From the NCBI RefSeq assembly GCF_014645515.1, contig NZ_BMLW01000013.1:109203-173202 (forward strand): a stretch of 64,000 nt of DNA, in the 5' to 3' direction. Made by a program: the position numbers and the translations under genes. This DNA is from Oceanobacillus neutriphilus. GTDB lineage: Bacteria > Bacillota > Bacilli > Bacillales > Amphibacillaceae. The notes beneath the pieces were generated by a model. The model did not search any database and was not told the DNA's origin. It worked only from the letters and a program-made list of their open reading frames with translations. This document shows positions 52,878 to 62,536 of the stretch, one piece after another; position 1 is the first letter of the stretch; each line of letters starts with the position of its first letter.

Positions 52878-53457
52878 TAATTATGATTCTTTCACATATA
52901 ACCTGTATCAATATGTTTCCGAATGCGGCGTACATGTTGAAGTAATCCGTAATGATGAAGTTACTTTGGAAACAATCCAATCACTAGATCCAGAAGCCAT
53001 TATTATTTCACCTGGACCAGGCTCTCCAAAGGATGCCGGAAATTGTATCGACATTGTGCAGGCCTTTTATAAACAGCTGCCGATACTGGGTATCTGCTTA
53101 GGTCATCAGGTAATTATGGAAGCGCTGGGCGGAAGAGTTATTCAGGCCTCTACCATTAAGCATGGGAAAACATCGCTGATTCAGCATGACGGCTCTGGGC
53201 TGTTCCAAGGCCTTTCTAACCCGGTTGAGGTAATGCGTTATCACTCTCTTGCTGCGGAACAAATCTCGGTACCGACAGAATTACGCATTACTGCAACTGC
53301 TTTAGATGATGATGAAATTATGGGAATAGCACACCAAACTTACCCAGTTTATGGACTGCAATTCCATCCTGAATCAATCGGAACGCTGGATGGAAAAAGT
53401 ATTATTTCTCATTTTGTTGAGAAATTATCAAAACAGAAGGAGGAAGTAACCCAATGA
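52861..53457 (+). CDS. trpG: Anthranilate synthase glutaminase component II TrpG
   Basis: This glutamine amidotransferase partner of TrpE has IDNYDSFTYNLYQY at the start, ISPGPGSP and the nucleophile Cys79 in GICLGHQ. The His-Glu pair is in FHPESIGT. The start is TTG at 52861, 8 bases after GGAGGTG; the longer ATG frame overlaps trpE deeply and is a shadow. Its place inside the operon contrasts with B. subtilis, where the subunit is shared with folate synthesis and encoded elsewhere. Confidence 0.94.
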   Translation: MILLIDNYDSFTYNLYQYVSECGVHVEVIRNDEVTLETIQSLDPEAIIISPGPGSPKDAGNCIDIVQAFYKQLPILGICLGHQVIMEALGGRVIQASTIKHGKTSLIQHDGSGLFQGLSNPVEVMRYHSLAAEQISVPTELRITATALDDDEIMGIAHQTYPVYGLQFHPESIGTLDGKSIISHFVEKLSKQKEEVTQ

Positions 53458-54479
53458 AACCGCATTTTAGTCAGTTACTTGAAGGAAATAATTTATCATT
53501 TGAAGAAACAAAGGCATTATTTAATGCTTGTTTCCAGGAAGATGTTTCAGATACAGAGCTTGCTGCCATCTTAGTTGCTTTAAAAATGAAGCAGCCGACA
53601 GCTGAAGAGCTGGCCGGCCTGGCGGAAGTGATTCATACCAACTCCCCTTTCCAATTTGAATTGGGCATTCCGGCAATGGATAACTGCGGAACTGGCGGGG
53701 ATCGTTCTAACAGCTTTAATATCAGTACCTGTTCAGCATTTGTTTTAGCCGGCGCGGGTATTACTGTCGCTAAGCACGGAAACCGCCGTATTTCCAGCCA
53801 GACCGGCAGTGCAGATGTATTAGAAGAGCTGGGAGTCTCCCTGAACCTGACAAAATCACAACTCAAATATATGCTGCAGGAAAATCGGATTGCCTTTTTA
53901 TTCGCACAGCATGTTCATCCGACCCTGAAACAAATTGCCGGCGTACGCCAAAAGCTTCGTACACCGACCATTTTCAATCTGGTCGGTCCTTTGACCAATC
54001 CTGTTGCTTTAAGCTCACAGCTGGTAGGAGTTTATTCTAATGAAGCATTGCCGATTGTGGCGAAATCTTTAAAAACACTCGGCAGAAAGCGCGCACTGGT
54101 TATTCATGGTGCAGGCGGCATGGATGAAGCCTCCCTCCAGGGTGAGAACAGATTTATTTTACTGGAGGAAAACGAAATAAAAGAAGGATCTATCCATCCG
54201 GAAGAAGTTGGGTTATCCGTATATGACAATCAGGAAATTGAAGGCGGCGATGCCAAAGAAAATGCAAAAATTCTGCTCTCTGTATTAAATGGAGAACCCG
54301 GTGCATATCTCGATACGGTTCTGTTTAATACAGCAATTGCTTTATTCGCTACCGGAAATGTCGATTCCATTAAAGATGGCGTAAAAGTTGCTAAAGACAG
54401 TGTATTCTCTGGCAATGCAAAAGCAAGATTGGATGCATTGGTTCAATACAGTCAGGAAGTAAAACGTGAGGTGGTTTAA
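53454..54479 (+). CDS. trpD: Anthranilate phosphoribosyltransferase TrpD
   Basis: This enzyme transfers phosphoribose from PRPP to anthranilate. The glycine-rich MDNCGTGGDRSNSFNIST and KHGNRRISSQTGSADVLEELG are the catalytic and PRPP/anthranilate sites, and the double Asp/Glu GAGGMDEAS follows. At 341 residues it is typical. It overlaps trpG by four bases (ATGA), and GGAGGAAG lies upstream. Confidence 0.96.
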   Translation: MKPHFSQLLEGNNLSFEETKALFNACFQEDVSDTELAAILVALKMKQPTAEELAGLAEVIHTNSPFQFELGIPAMDNCGTGGDRSNSFNISTCSAFVLAGAGITVAKHGNRRISSQTGSADVLEELGVSLNLTKSQLKYMLQENRIAFLFAQHVHPTLKQIAGVRQKLRTPTIFNLVGPLTNPVALSSQLVGVYSNEALPIVAKSLKTLGRKRALVIHGAGGMDEASLQGENRFILLEENEIKEGSIHPEEVGLSVYDNQEIEGGDAKENAKILLSVLNGEPGAYLDTVLFNTAIALFATGNVDSIKDGVKVAKDSVFSGNAKARLDALVQYSQEVKREVV

Positions 54480-55271
54480 ATGACTTTTTTAGAAAAAATA
54501 ATTGATAAGAAAAAACAGGAAGTCGCACAGCGAAAATTACAGACAGACAGGAAATATACTCGAAACAATCCGATTTATTCCCTGCATGAAAATGTCCAGG
54601 CAGCAAATCATATATCCATTATTGCGGAAATCAAACGGGCCTCCCCTTCCAAAGGGCCAATTCAAATGGACGTGGATATACTGGAGCAGGCAAAGCAATA
54701 TGAACAATCCGGTGCAGCCGCGATTTCTGTTTTGACGGATGAGAGCTTTTTTCACGGTTCACTGGAGGACCTCAGGGCTGTCAGTGAAGCTGTTTCCGTG
54801 CCAGTTCTTTGCAAAGATTTTATTATTGATGAGATCCAAATCGATGATGCAAAAAATGCAGGAGCATCCATTATCCTGTTAATCCTTGCTGCATTGCCGC
54901 TTGAACGGTTTCAGCGTCTTTACAACTATGCGACAGAACAGGGACTTGAGGTACTATGTGAAGTCCATAATGCGGATGAATTAAACGATGCACTGACAGT
55001 CAGCCCAAAAATCGTCGGTATTAATAATCGTAATCTAAAAACATTTAAAGTGGATTTACAAACAACTGCGGATCTTGTTCAGCAAATAGATGAAAAGGGA
55101 CTTACCGTTATATCTGAAAGCGGGATGCGCACGAAAGAAGATGCAGAGCTGGCAAGAGATGCCGGTGCTAATACCATTCTGGTCGGTGAAACGCTGATGC
55201 GCTCAGATAATGTGGAAAAAGACATGCAGGCACTGCAGGTACCGCTCTCCTCCGCGAAAGGGGCTTCCTGA
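54480..55271 (+). CDS. trpC: Indole-3-glycerol phosphate synthase TrpC
   Basis: This barrel enzyme closes the indole ring. The motifs IIAEIKRASPSKG (Glu/Lys), LCKDFIIDEIQI, VGINNRNLKTFKVD and VISESGMRT are intact. At 263 residues it is typical. Its ATG touches the trpD stop. It is separate from trpF rather than fused, as usual in Gram-positives. Confidence 0.96.
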   Translation: MTFLEKIIDKKKQEVAQRKLQTDRKYTRNNPIYSLHENVQAANHISIIAEIKRASPSKGPIQMDVDILEQAKQYEQSGAAAISVLTDESFFHGSLEDLRAVSEAVSVPVLCKDFIIDEIQIDDAKNAGASIILLILAALPLERFQRLYNYATEQGLEVLCEVHNADELNDALTVSPKIVGINNRNLKTFKVDLQTTADLVQQIDEKGLTVISESGMRTKEDAELARDAGANTILVGETLMRSDNVEKDMQALQVPLSSAKGAS

Positions 55272-55272
55272 T

Positions 55273-55893
55273 ATGCTTGTCAAAATCTGCGGGATTACAT
55301 CTCCTGAAATCGCGCAGGCCGCAGTCCAAGCCGGAGCTGACTTTTTAGGATTTGTTTTTGCGAAAAGCAAGCGCGAAGTCTCCATAGATCAAGCACGGGA
55401 AATTATTTCAACGTTGCCTGACCATGTAAAAAGCGTAGGTGTTTTTGTAAATAAAGATGTACAGGAAATAGAAGAAATCGCTCAGGAAACAGGGCTTGAT
55501 TATGTACAGCTGCACGGAGAAGAATCTGCCCAAGTTGTCTCCCAATTCAAAGTCCCTGTCATTAAATCACTTCCGGGGACAGAGGAAGGAATTAAAAAGA
55601 CTGCACAATATGATGCTGCATCTTATCTGCTGATGGACAGTCCTCCCCTGCCCCACGCACACGGAGGTAATGGAACAACATTCAACTGGTCCATCTTAAA
55701 TGAAAATGCTTTTTCTGACAAACTGATTTTGGCAGGAGGACTGACACCGGAAAATGTCGCTGAAGCTATTAAGCAGGTAAACCCGATTGGCGTAGACGTT
55801 TCCAGCGGAGTTGAAACAGACGGACAAAAAGACCCGGATAAAATAAAAGCATTTATCCTGGCGGCAAAAAGAACTGTAGAAAGGAATCGATAA
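55273..55893 (+). CDS. trpF: Phosphoribosylanthranilate isomerase TrpF
   Basis: This barrel enzyme performs the Amadori rearrangement. The catalytic Cys is in LVKICGIT and the Asp in [37 protein letters not shown] and [13 protein letters not shown] are the phosphate and substrate loops. I chose ATG at 55273 just after the trpC stop, preceded by AAAGGGG; the longer frame is a shadow in trpC. It has 206 residues. Confidence 0.95.
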   Translation: MLVKICGITSPEIAQAAVQAGADFLGFVFAKSKREVSIDQAREIISTLPDHVKSVGVFVNKDVQEIEEIAQETGLDYVQLHGEESAQVVSQFKVPVIKSLPGTEEGIKKTAQYDAASYLLMDSPPLPHAHGGNGTTFNWSILNENAFSDKLILAGGLTPENVAEAIKQVNPIGVDVSSGVETDGQKDPDKIKAFILAAKRTVERNR

Positions 55894-55894
55894 G

Positions 55895-57106
55895 ATGCAA
55901 ACATACACATTCCCAGATGAATCAGGAAAATACGGCAAATTCGGAGGCAGATATATACCCGAATTACTGATGCCGGCTGTCTTAGAGCTTGAGGAAGCTT
56001 ATGAAGCAGCAAAAAAAGACCCTTCTTTTCAGGAGGAATTAAATAACTATCTGACAGAATACATCGGCAGAACGACTCCATTGTATGAGGCAGAACAATT
56101 AAGCAAGCATTTAGGCGGTCCGAAAATCTATTTAAAACGGGAAGACCTAAATCATACCGGTGCTCATAAAATAAATAACACCATCGGGCAGGCGCTTCTA
56201 ACCCTGCGGATGGGCAAAAAGAAAGTTGTCGCTGAAACAGGAGCCGGCCAGCATGGAGTTGCCACAGCAACCGTCTGCGCGCTGCTTGGTTTAGAGTGTA
56301 TCGTTTTTATGGGCGATGAAGATATGAGAAGGCAGAAGCTCAACGTCTTTCGGATGGAGCTTTTAGGAGCAAAGGTTGTCGGTGTCTCTCAAGGGAGCGC
56401 AACATTAAAGGATGCTGTGAATGAAGCACTGCGCTATTGGGTGAATCATGTTCACGACACTCACTATATCATCGGTTCTGTTGTCGGACCGCATCCCTTC
56501 CCCCGCATTGTCCGGGACTTTCAATCGGTTATTGGTTCGGAAACAAAGCAGCAGAGCCTTGAAAAACAAGGAAAATTACCGGATGCTATCGTTGCCTGTG
56601 TTGGCGGCGGAAGCAATGCAATGGGCATGTTCTATCCGTTTGTGGAGGATAAAGAAGTTGCCTTATACGGTGTTGAAGCAGCAGGTAAGGGTGTTAATAC
56701 CAATGAGCATGCTGCCACATTAACCGGCGGATCTCCGGGAATGCTGCATGGCACATTTACTTATTTATTGCAGGATGAAGCCGGACAGATTCAGGAAGCG
56801 GCCTCTATTTCTGCCGGGCTAGATTATCCAGGTATTGGACCGGAGCATAGTCATTTGCATGATACCGGCCGGGTTACCTATCCTTCCATTACAGATGAAG
56901 AAGCATTAGAAGCCTTTCAGATGCTTGCCAAATTAGAGGGAATTATCCCTGCTCTCGAGAGTGCACATGCCGTTGCCTATGCCTGCAAGCTGGCTGGAGA
57001 AATGTCTCCCGACCAGTCACTGGTTATCTGCCTCTCCGGACGTGGAGATAAGGATGTAGAACAGGTTAAAGCAAAACTGGAGGATGATTCCAATGGGAAA
57101 GCATAA
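55895..57106 (+). CDS. trpB: Tryptophan synthase beta subunit TrpB
   Basis: This PLP enzyme joins indole to serine. The PLP Lys is in [13 protein letters not shown], the catalytic Glu in [10 protein letters not shown], and the phosphate loop is VGGGSNAMG. The K+/dimer region FGGRYIPE is at the N-terminus. At 403 residues it is of normal TrpB1 type. GAAAGGAATCG precedes the ATG, one base after the trpF stop. It overlaps trpA by 14 bases. Confidence 0.96.
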   Translation: MQTYTFPDESGKYGKFGGRYIPELLMPAVLELEEAYEAAKKDPSFQEELNNYLTEYIGRTTPLYEAEQLSKHLGGPKIYLKREDLNHTGAHKINNTIGQALLTLRMGKKKVVAETGAGQHGVATATVCALLGLECIVFMGDEDMRRQKLNVFRMELLGAKVVGVSQGSATLKDAVNEALRYWVNHVHDTHYIIGSVVGPHPFPRIVRDFQSVIGSETKQQSLEKQGKLPDAIVACVGGGSNAMGMFYPFVEDKEVALYGVEAAGKGVNTNEHAATLTGGSPGMLHGTFTYLLQDEAGQIQEAASISAGLDYPGIGPEHSHLHDTGRVTYPSITDEEALEAFQMLAKLEGIIPALESAHAVAYACKLAGEMSPDQSLVICLSGRGDKDVEQVKAKLEDDSNGKA

Positions 57107-57869
57107 ATTAGAGAATACATTAAATCAGATAAAAGCAACCGGAAAGCCTCTTTTCATACCTTATATGATGGCAGGCGACGGCGGTATTGATCAAATTAAT
57201 GAACGTATTAACTTCTTAGAAGAATGTGGTGCATCTGCCATTGAACTTGGCATTCCTTTTTCTGATCCAGTAGCAGATGGCCCTGTCATTCAGGACGCTG
57301 GACTGCGTGCTTTACAAAATGGAACCACATTAAAACGAGTTCTCGATGAGGTACGTAAACAAAAGGAAACTCGGAACATTCCGATTATCTTAATGACCTA
57401 TATTAATCCTATCTGGAACTATGGCTATGAACAATTCGCAAAGGACTGTGGTGCAGCGGGAGTAGATGGCATTATTATCCCGGATATCCCAATGGAAGAG
57501 GAAGAAGATATTGCAGCACAGCTTTCCGCTAATGGTATCGCCTTTATCCGCTTAGCTGCGATGACAAGTCCAGATGAACGCCTGAAGAAAATTGCCGGGA
57601 TGTCGGAAGGATTTTTATATGCTGTTTCTGTCAGCGGTACTACCGGTGAACGTGCAGAGCACCAAGAAAGCACACTTAACTATTTGGAAAAATTAACTGA
57701 ACTAAGCTCTGTTCCTGTTCTGGCCGGATTCGGGATTTCCAATCCGGACCAGGCTAAATACTTAGCCGCTTATTGTGACGGTGTAATTGTCGGCAGTAAG
57801 ATTGTCCACCTGTTTGCAGAGGGGAAAGAAACGGAAATTAGGGAATTAATCGGTGAAACAATTAAATAA
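57093..57869 (+). CDS. trpA: Tryptophan synthase alpha subunit TrpA
   Basis: This barrel subunit cleaves indole-3-glycerol phosphate and channels indole to TrpB. The catalytic Glu is in [16 protein letters not shown] and Asp in [12 protein letters not shown]. The loops [12 protein letters not shown] and GFGISNPDQ bind phosphate. I take ATG at 57093, properly spaced from GGAGG at 57079; ATG at 57084 abuts that site. It is the last trp gene, with 258 residues. Confidence 0.94.
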   Translation: MGKHKLENTLNQIKATGKPLFIPYMMAGDGGIDQINERINFLEECGASAIELGIPFSDPVADGPVIQDAGLRALQNGTTLKRVLDEVRKQKETRNIPIILMTYINPIWNYGYEQFAKDCGAAGVDGIIIPDIPMEEEEDIAAQLSANGIAFIRLAAMTSPDERLKKIAGMSEGFLYAVSVSGTTGERAEHQESTLNYLEKLTELSSVPVLAGFGISNPDQAKYLAAYCDGVIVGSKIVHLFAEGKETEIRELIGETIK

Positions 57870-57986
57870 ATGTATGTTTGCATTGATATAAGTGACGAGA
57901 CAACCATTTTTTAATTGCATAAACTATATTAGAATCTAGACAACGTTGTCACTGATTCAAACCATCACAACAACCCATGCCTTGAG

Positions 57987-58020
57987 GGAGCTGTATGCCA
58001 TACACAGCTCCTGTTTTTTT
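57987..58020 (+). terminator. Terminator of trp operon
   Basis: GGAGCTGT and ACAGCTCC arms with a short GCC-centred loop are followed by TTTTTTT (58014-58020). It lies 118 bp behind trpA; the space before it contains only a short palindrome GACAACGTTGTC. Confidence 0.85.
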
Positions 58021-58115
58021 GTCTTCCTGTTCAATATTGCACCGTCACAATTCCTTCAAATTTTTTTAAGCAAAACACTTGCCAATCAGCATAGAATCAT
58101 ATATTATCTAAAAAG

Positions 58116-58252
58116 ACTAACCAGTCAGTTTTAATAAATAGACTTTTAACCTGAAATATTCAGGATATAATAAAATGTTCATTAACTAATCTGACGTATA
58201 GGATAGACAGTTTACCTTTCGGGGAGTTCCCTGCAGATAAAAAACTGTCTAT
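58116..58252 (+). promoter_or_regulatory. Operator half-site and leader hairpin before TetR gene
   Basis: ACTAACCAGTCAGT (58116-58129) resembles the palindrome TGACCGGTCA found downstream at 58925 and may be an autoregulatory operator. A perfect 11-bp inverted repeat ATAGACAGTTT (58203-58213) / AAACTGTCTAT (58242-58252) enclosing GGGA/TCCC lies in the leader, 28 bp before the ATG. Confidence 0.55.
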
Positions 58253-58279
58253 TATCTGTGCGGAAAAGAAGGTGAAAAG

Positions 58280-58882
58280 ATGGCGCCGCGAATTTCTGAG
58301 GAAGCGAAAAAAGCAAGGAGAGATCATTTACTGGAAGCAGCACTCGAATGTTTCTCCTCCAAAGGATATTATGCATCAACAGTTGATGATATAGTTCGTT
58401 ACGCTAATCTGAGCAAAGGCTCTGTTTATAACTACTTTTCAAGTAAAGAGGATATTTTTATCCATTTACTTGAAAAGAAACGCACAGAGTCCATGGAGCA
58501 TTTAAAAGAAAAGCTGGATAAAATAGATAGTCCGACAACAAAATTACAGCACTGGATTCATGAAGATATTCCTTACAGCCTGGAAAAAAAGAAATTTATG
58601 CGGGTACACATTGAATTTTGGCTCTACTCCGCTGATTCGCCTAAGCTGAAGGAAATTCTGTCAAAACGTTTTGATGCAATGGTTGATATGACAAAGGCCA
58701 TCATCGCAGAAGGTAAAAAAAGAGGCGAGTTTAGACAGGATTTAGATGTGGAACAGGCAACTGCCATGTTTTGGTCCCTGCATGATGGAATATGGCTGCA
58801 TGCAGTAATCGGCTATGATGTTAAAAAGCTGGAATCTCATATCAGAGAGATGGAAAATGTGTTTATCACTTATATTCAGTAA
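58280..58882 (+). CDS. TetR/AcrR-family transcriptional regulator
   Basis: This 200-residue one-domain regulator has its helix-turn-helix at about residues 20-55 (AALECFSSKGYYASTVDDIVRYA, then SKGSVYNYFSSKEDIF). The C-terminal ligand domain has an FWSLHDGIWLHAVIGYD helix seen in YfiR-like members. AAGAAGGTG precedes the ATG. Similar ACTGACC-type palindromes lie upstream and directly downstream, so it probably controls itself and the small gene behind it. The ligand is unknown. Confidence 0.88.
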   Translation: MAPRISEEAKKARRDHLLEAALECFSSKGYYASTVDDIVRYANLSKGSVYNYFSSKEDIFIHLLEKKRTESMEHLKEKLDKIDSPTTKLQHWIHEDIPYSLEKKKFMRVHIEFWLYSADSPKLKEILSKRFDAMVDMTKAIIAEGKKRGEFRQDLDVEQATAMFWSLHDGIWLHAVIGYDVKKLESHIREMENVFITYIQ

Positions 58883-58924
58883 AAGTACACATCTTTTCTT
58901 CCTGCTTCACATACATTAAGAAAC

Positions 58925-58934
58925 TGACCGGTCA
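58925..58934 (+). promoter_or_regulatory. TGACCGGTCA operator before small gene
   Basis: A perfect 10-bp palindrome TGACCGGTCA, in context AAACTGACCGGTCATTT, lies 24 bp before the ATG of the 43-residue gene. It is probably bound by the adjacent TetR protein. Confidence 0.65.
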
Positions 58935-58958
58935 TTTTTAAAAAGGAAGGTGAAATAT

Positions 58959-59090
58959 ATGTTAAAGAAACTTTTTGGACGTAAACGTAAAGCACAACAG
59001 GATATTTATATGCAAAATGAAGAGCATTTACTACGTGAACGCTTAGCTTTAGAGTACGATACAATTCGCTCTGGCGCTGGTATTAGATAA
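58959..59090 (+). CDS. Small basic/acidic protein of 43 residues, unknown
   Basis: It opens MLKKLFGRKRKAQQDIY, then an acidic amphipathic stretch (QNEEHLLRERLALEYDTIR), and ends SGAGIR. No membrane segment is evident; the basic start could bind membranes or nucleic acid. AAGGAAGGTG lies 6 bases before the ATG. An operator stands before it and a strong terminator directly after it, so it is a real transcription unit. The family is not recognised. Confidence 0.7.
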   Translation: MLKKLFGRKRKAQQDIYMQNEEHLLRERLALEYDTIRSGAGIR

Positions 59091-59093
59091 TTA

Positions 59094-59140
59094 AATAACG
59101 CCTCAGTGCTTCCTGATGGAGCACTGAGGCGTTATTTTTT
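59094..59140 (+). terminator. Terminator behind small gene
   Basis: AATAACGCCTCAGTGCT (59094-59110) pairs with AGCACTGAGGCGTTATT (59119-59135), loop TCCTGATG region, then TTTTT. It may also serve the convergent VanZ gene. Confidence 0.9.
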
Positions 59141-59148
59141 ATATTACC

Positions 59149-59709
59149 TTAGTAATCACCTAAATCTATATACTTTGATTTTTTTACAAATTTACAAACC
59201 TTAGCTAAATAATAACCGCTCAAAATCCCAATAAAATTAAGAATAATATCATCGATATCCACCGACCTTGTAGCAAGTCCTATATAATGTAGCAAAAGCT
59301 GTCCCAGTTCAATAACGACTGGAATCAAAATTGCTGCGGCTGTTGTTTTTTTAAAAGAAACCCGGTTAAAGTACAGATAAGCTCCAATCGGTAATGTAAG
59401 CAGGATATTCCCCAACAAATTAACTCCAGCAATCCGTATGGAAATATCCCCTGCAAAAACAGCCTTTGCATAATCGCTGATAGTATAAAAAGGAATTATA
59501 TTTATATTTATATATCCTAATGCTACAGGCAAATAAAACCATACGATGTAAATTAGAATAAAAACATAAAACAGAAACACCATATGGACAATTTCTGTAG
59601 ACAGATAATCAAATCTCTTCCTGATTAATTTATAAACTATGTAAATAATGATGATTGGGATAAAAATAAGCCCAAGCTGTATAACCTCCAGCAACAAAAG
59701 ATTCACCAC
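59149..59709 (-). CDS. VanZ-like family membrane protein
   Basis: This 186-residue protein has about five helices. The VanZ signature is in the second half: NLLGNILLTLPIGAYL, VVIELGQLLLHYIG, then RSVDIDDIILNFIGILSGYY. VanZ proteins are linked to teicoplanin resistance and surface-lipid changes, but most genomic members have no known role. The start is one of two adjacent GTG codons (59709 or 59706), with a poor ribosome site. It has a terminator upstream and probably its own promoter. Confidence 0.85.
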   Translation of the reverse strand: MVNLLLLEVIQLGLIFIPIIIIYIVYKLIRKRFDYLSTEIVHMVFLFYVFILIYIVWFYLPVALGYININIIPFYTISDYAKAVFAGDISIRIAGVNLLGNILLTLPIGAYLYFNRVSFKKTTAAAILIPVVIELGQLLLHYIGLATRSVDIDDIILNFIGILSGYYLAKVCKFVKKSKYIDLGDY

Positions 59710-59723
59710 CCAATTTTTTAATT

Positions 59724-59762
59724 AAAATGCAGAATAAAGGCTCTCCCTCTATTCTGCATTTT
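59724..59762 (-). terminator. Terminator of GntR-ABC operon
   Basis: AAAATGCAGAAT (59724-59735) pairs with ATTCTGCATTTT (59751-59762), just behind the stop at 59767. Confidence 0.8.
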
Positions 59763-59766
59763 ATTG

Positions 59767-61014
59767 TTACTCATCCTCAAATTCCATCTGATTTAAATTA
59801 AAATACTGATATTGCTTCATAGAATCCGCCGCTTGAATAATGCCTTGATAAACATTTTCCCCTGTCTCCAAATCAAACGCGTTTATGGAAACGTCAGTCG
59901 CAGTTAAGTTAGAAAACGCAGGAAATGCGATGTAGAAGTATCCATTTCGGATATCAGTTAATGGATAAACATCCTCTGGAATGATTTCTGAGTCTCCATT
60001 TAATACATTTTCATCAAAAATAACTTCCTTTTCCTCCAAGTTCTCATCAAACCTCGTTAAACTGTAATTCTCTCCCTGAAGCAAACCTGCATAAACTTCC
60101 CCATCATATATTCGAAGAAATTCCCCTTCATATAAGGAGTCTCCCAGAAGGTCAACCGATTTGAAACTATCTTCCTCTACATTGTATAGCCGCAATTCAT
60201 ATTTAAGCGAAGAATCGCCTATATAACCGCCGTTCTGGTCTACTTTATATTCATCATAGATATAGAGATAATTCATTTCTCCATTAATCAGACCGCTGTC
60301 CTGATAGATTAAAGTAGTATATATATCTTCTTTCGGCTCAATATCTTTTGACGGGAACTTTATATCCTCTATAGTTTGATTATTTAAATCAATGATCAGA
60401 ATCGCATCATCATCCTGATAAATATCAGCCGCCTGATTATACTGTCCTTCCATATATACCTGGGCATATAATTTATTATCATTGATACTTATAGAATTCA
60501 CACCATAAATCTGTTGATTTTCTTCAACAGGCAGTTCAAATGCGTTTACTTCATCTGTTTCTTTATCGAGTATTTCTACATGAATATCATTCGATTCATC
60601 AATTCCCCAGCCTAAATTGTCTCCATCTACATAAATAAGCTGGTTTTCTGTTTCTATAAAGTTCTCACTCCAAGCGTTTTTTCCGCGCATAAAGCTTTTA
60701 TACTCTTTAACATACTTTTCCATCTGTGAATCCTGATAGTACCAGCCATAATACATTCCTCTTTGCAGTTCAATCCGCTTTGAATCTTCTAGAGATAAAC
60801 GGAAAGGATCTGGTACTATATTATAATATGGTGAGTAGGTGCTGCGTTGTGCATCTCCATAGATTAAAACATCTTTTACCGTCTCTTCATCCCCTGATAC
60901 TGTTTTCCAATTAAAATCAACCTCTTCCTTATCCACTAAGTAAAAGCCGATGATGATAACGGAGATGAAAATTAATGCAATATATATAGTTAGGTAGCGT
61001 TTTACATGATTCAT
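59767..61014 (-). CDS. Membrane-anchored extracytoplasmic protein, unknown, ABC-associated
   Basis: This 415-residue protein has one N-terminal helix (about 8-28) and a long acidic, Tyr- and Asp-rich exterior. Repeated short beta patterns (NQLIYVDGDNLGWG, YGVNSISINDNKLYAQV, NYLYIYDEYK, EFLRIYDGEVYAGLL) suggest a beta-propeller-like fold. I recognise no family. ATG at 61014 follows AAGGGTG and starts 5 bp behind the permease stop. As the last gene of the GntR-ATPase-permease operon, it may sense or assist the transporter. Confidence 0.7.
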   Translation of the reverse strand: MNHVKRYLTIYIALIFISVIIIGFYLVDKEEVDFNWKTVSGDEETVKDVLIYGDAQRSTYSPYYNIVPDPFRLSLEDSKRIELQRGMYYGWYYQDSQMEKYVKEYKSFMRGKNAWSENFIETENQLIYVDGDNLGWGIDESNDIHVEILDKETDEVNAFELPVEENQQIYGVNSISINDNKLYAQVYMEGQYNQAADIYQDDDAILIIDLNNQTIEDIKFPSKDIEPKEDIYTTLIYQDSGLINGEMNYLYIYDEYKVDQNGGYIGDSSLKYELRLYNVEEDSFKSVDLLGDSLYEGEFLRIYDGEVYAGLLQGENYSLTRFDENLEEKEVIFDENVLNGDSEIIPEDVYPLTDIRNGYFYIAFPAFSNLTATDVSINAFDLETGENVYQGIIQAADSMKQYQYFNLNQMEFEDE

Positions 61015-61019
61015 CTCTA

Positions 61020-61850
61020 TCACACCCTTATCTTTTTATTTAACAAATGATTACTAAGGAAAACAGATATGATGGAAAGGATAATTGCTATTGCAAACTG
61101 CATCCACAAGAGCTCATTATCAAAAAAATAGTCCTTCATGATTACTTGCAAAATATATGGTGAAAACACTAGAATTAACGCTCCGATTCCATAAAAAACA
61201 GCCATAAACACACCGCGGAAACGATAGCTGCGTTCAATTAAAATCATGGTAAACAATAATATAACGAAGGCTATACCGAAACCGTAATTAATAATAAAAT
61301 CAATAAAGTTCTCCGGAAGCAGGAATCTCAAATAATATAAGCTTCTAATCATGCCCTGAGTGGTTAAATCCAACCGGTAATCAACCGGAATAACCAGCTT
61401 TAATATGACTTGCAATACAGGCAGGATAGCTACCTGAAAAGCAACTAATCCAAATACTAACATCAGGATTGTTGCTCCTTTTGAAAAAAACAGCTGAATA
61501 CGCTTTACCGGCAGCATCAGCAGACGGTAAATAAAGGTATTCTTTCCCAGCCAGTCCCGATACCAGATAAATAAAATATAAATAAATATAGTCACTGCTG
61601 CAATGACCACAGGTAAGCTAAAAATAAAGCTGGACAATATATTTACCATCGAAGCATATCCATTGTCTTGAAGGAACTGTTCTTTGGATAACCCGTGCTT
61701 AACGATGCTTTCCGTAATTTCAGATTTCACCATAAAAGCATAAAATATTACACTGGCAGCCTCTATCAAAAATACAATCACTAGCAAAGTAATATAAATT
61801 GGTAAAAAACGCATAAATTCAAAGTTAACCAGCTTTCCAAAAAGCTTCAT
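61020..61850 (-). CDS. ABC-2-type transporter permease
   Basis: This 276-residue protein has about six membrane helices and opens MKLFGKLVNFEFMRFLPIYI, like YtrC/YtrD or bacitracin-type permeases. WYRDWLGKNTFIYRLLMLPVKRIQLF is the usual coupling segment. It overlaps the ATPase gene by four bases (ATGA on the minus strand). It is the membrane half of the GntR-controlled transporter. Substrate unknown; cell-wall stress is common for this type. Confidence 0.82.
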   Translation of the reverse strand: MKLFGKLVNFEFMRFLPIYITLLVIVFLIEAASVIFYAFMVKSEITESIVKHGLSKEQFLQDNGYASMVNILSSFIFSLPVVIAAVTIFIYILFIWYRDWLGKNTFIYRLLMLPVKRIQLFFSKGATILMLVFGLVAFQVAILPVLQVILKLVIPVDYRLDLTTQGMIRSLYYLRFLLPENFIDFIINYGFGIAFVILLFTMILIERSYRFRGVFMAVFYGIGALILVFSPYILQVIMKDYFFDNELLWMQFAIAIILSIISVFLSNHLLNKKIRV

Positions 61851-62536
61851 CCCTTATATACCTCCCTCATCACATCGATAACGGATTTGCTCTCTTCTTC
61901 TCTTACCTGCTCCGTCATAAATTCTTTTCTTACAACGCCGTCAGCTAATAAAACAGCCTTATCAATTAAATGCTCAATATCACTGATTTCATGTGTAGTT
62001 ATAATCACACCGCGATCCTCCACCAGATGACTGGAAAATACATCTGCGATCTGCTCTCTGCTAAAGATATCTATCCCGGAGAATGGCTCATCCATTAGTA
62101 TGTAATCGGCATCCATCGCCAGCCCCATTAATAGATTCACTTTCGCTGTATTTCCTTTAGACAGCTGTGAAATTCGTTCATCCTCTTGCAGCTTGAAAAA
62201 TTCTAAAATTTCTTTCGCCCGCTTCCCATTCCAATTTTGATAGAAATCACTCATAAATTGAAAGGCGTCCTTTATCCGCATTTTAGGCAAAAGAGTCATA
62301 GCATCCGGAATATATGTTACTTTCTCCATTACTGCCGGAGATAATTTTTCACCATCAATCGTAATCTCGCCTTTTTGATAAGGAGTCAGACCCATAATAG
62401 CTTGAAGAATGGTTGTTTTCCCGGCACCGTTAATTCCGATAAGACAAGTAATCTGGCCTTTATCCGCTTCAAAAGTAATCCCGTTTAAAATTGATTTTCT
62501 TCCATACTTCTTCTCTACCCCGGTTAATTTAATCAT
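61847..62536 (-). CDS. ABC transporter ATP-binding protein (YtrB-like)
   Basis: This 229-residue ATPase has Walker A GINGAGKTT, a signature QLSKGNTAK (LSKGN in place of LSGGQ), Walker B YILMDEPFSGID and switch His in ITTHEISD. The degenerate signature is usual for ABC-2 exporters. The start at 62536 follows GAAGGGGAAG and overlaps the GntR gene by 8 bases. It pairs with the next permease. Confidence 0.88.
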   Translation of the reverse strand: MIKLTGVEKKYGRKSILNGITFEADKGQITCLIGINGAGKTTILQAIMGLTPYQKGEITIDGEKLSPAVMEKVTYIPDAMTLLPKMRIKDAFQFMSDFYQNWNGKRAKEILEFFKLQEDERISQLSKGNTAKVNLLMGLAMDADYILMDEPFSGIDIFSREQIADVFSSHLVEDRGVIITTHEISDIEHLIDKAVLLADGVVRKEFMTEQVREEESKSVIDVMREVYKG

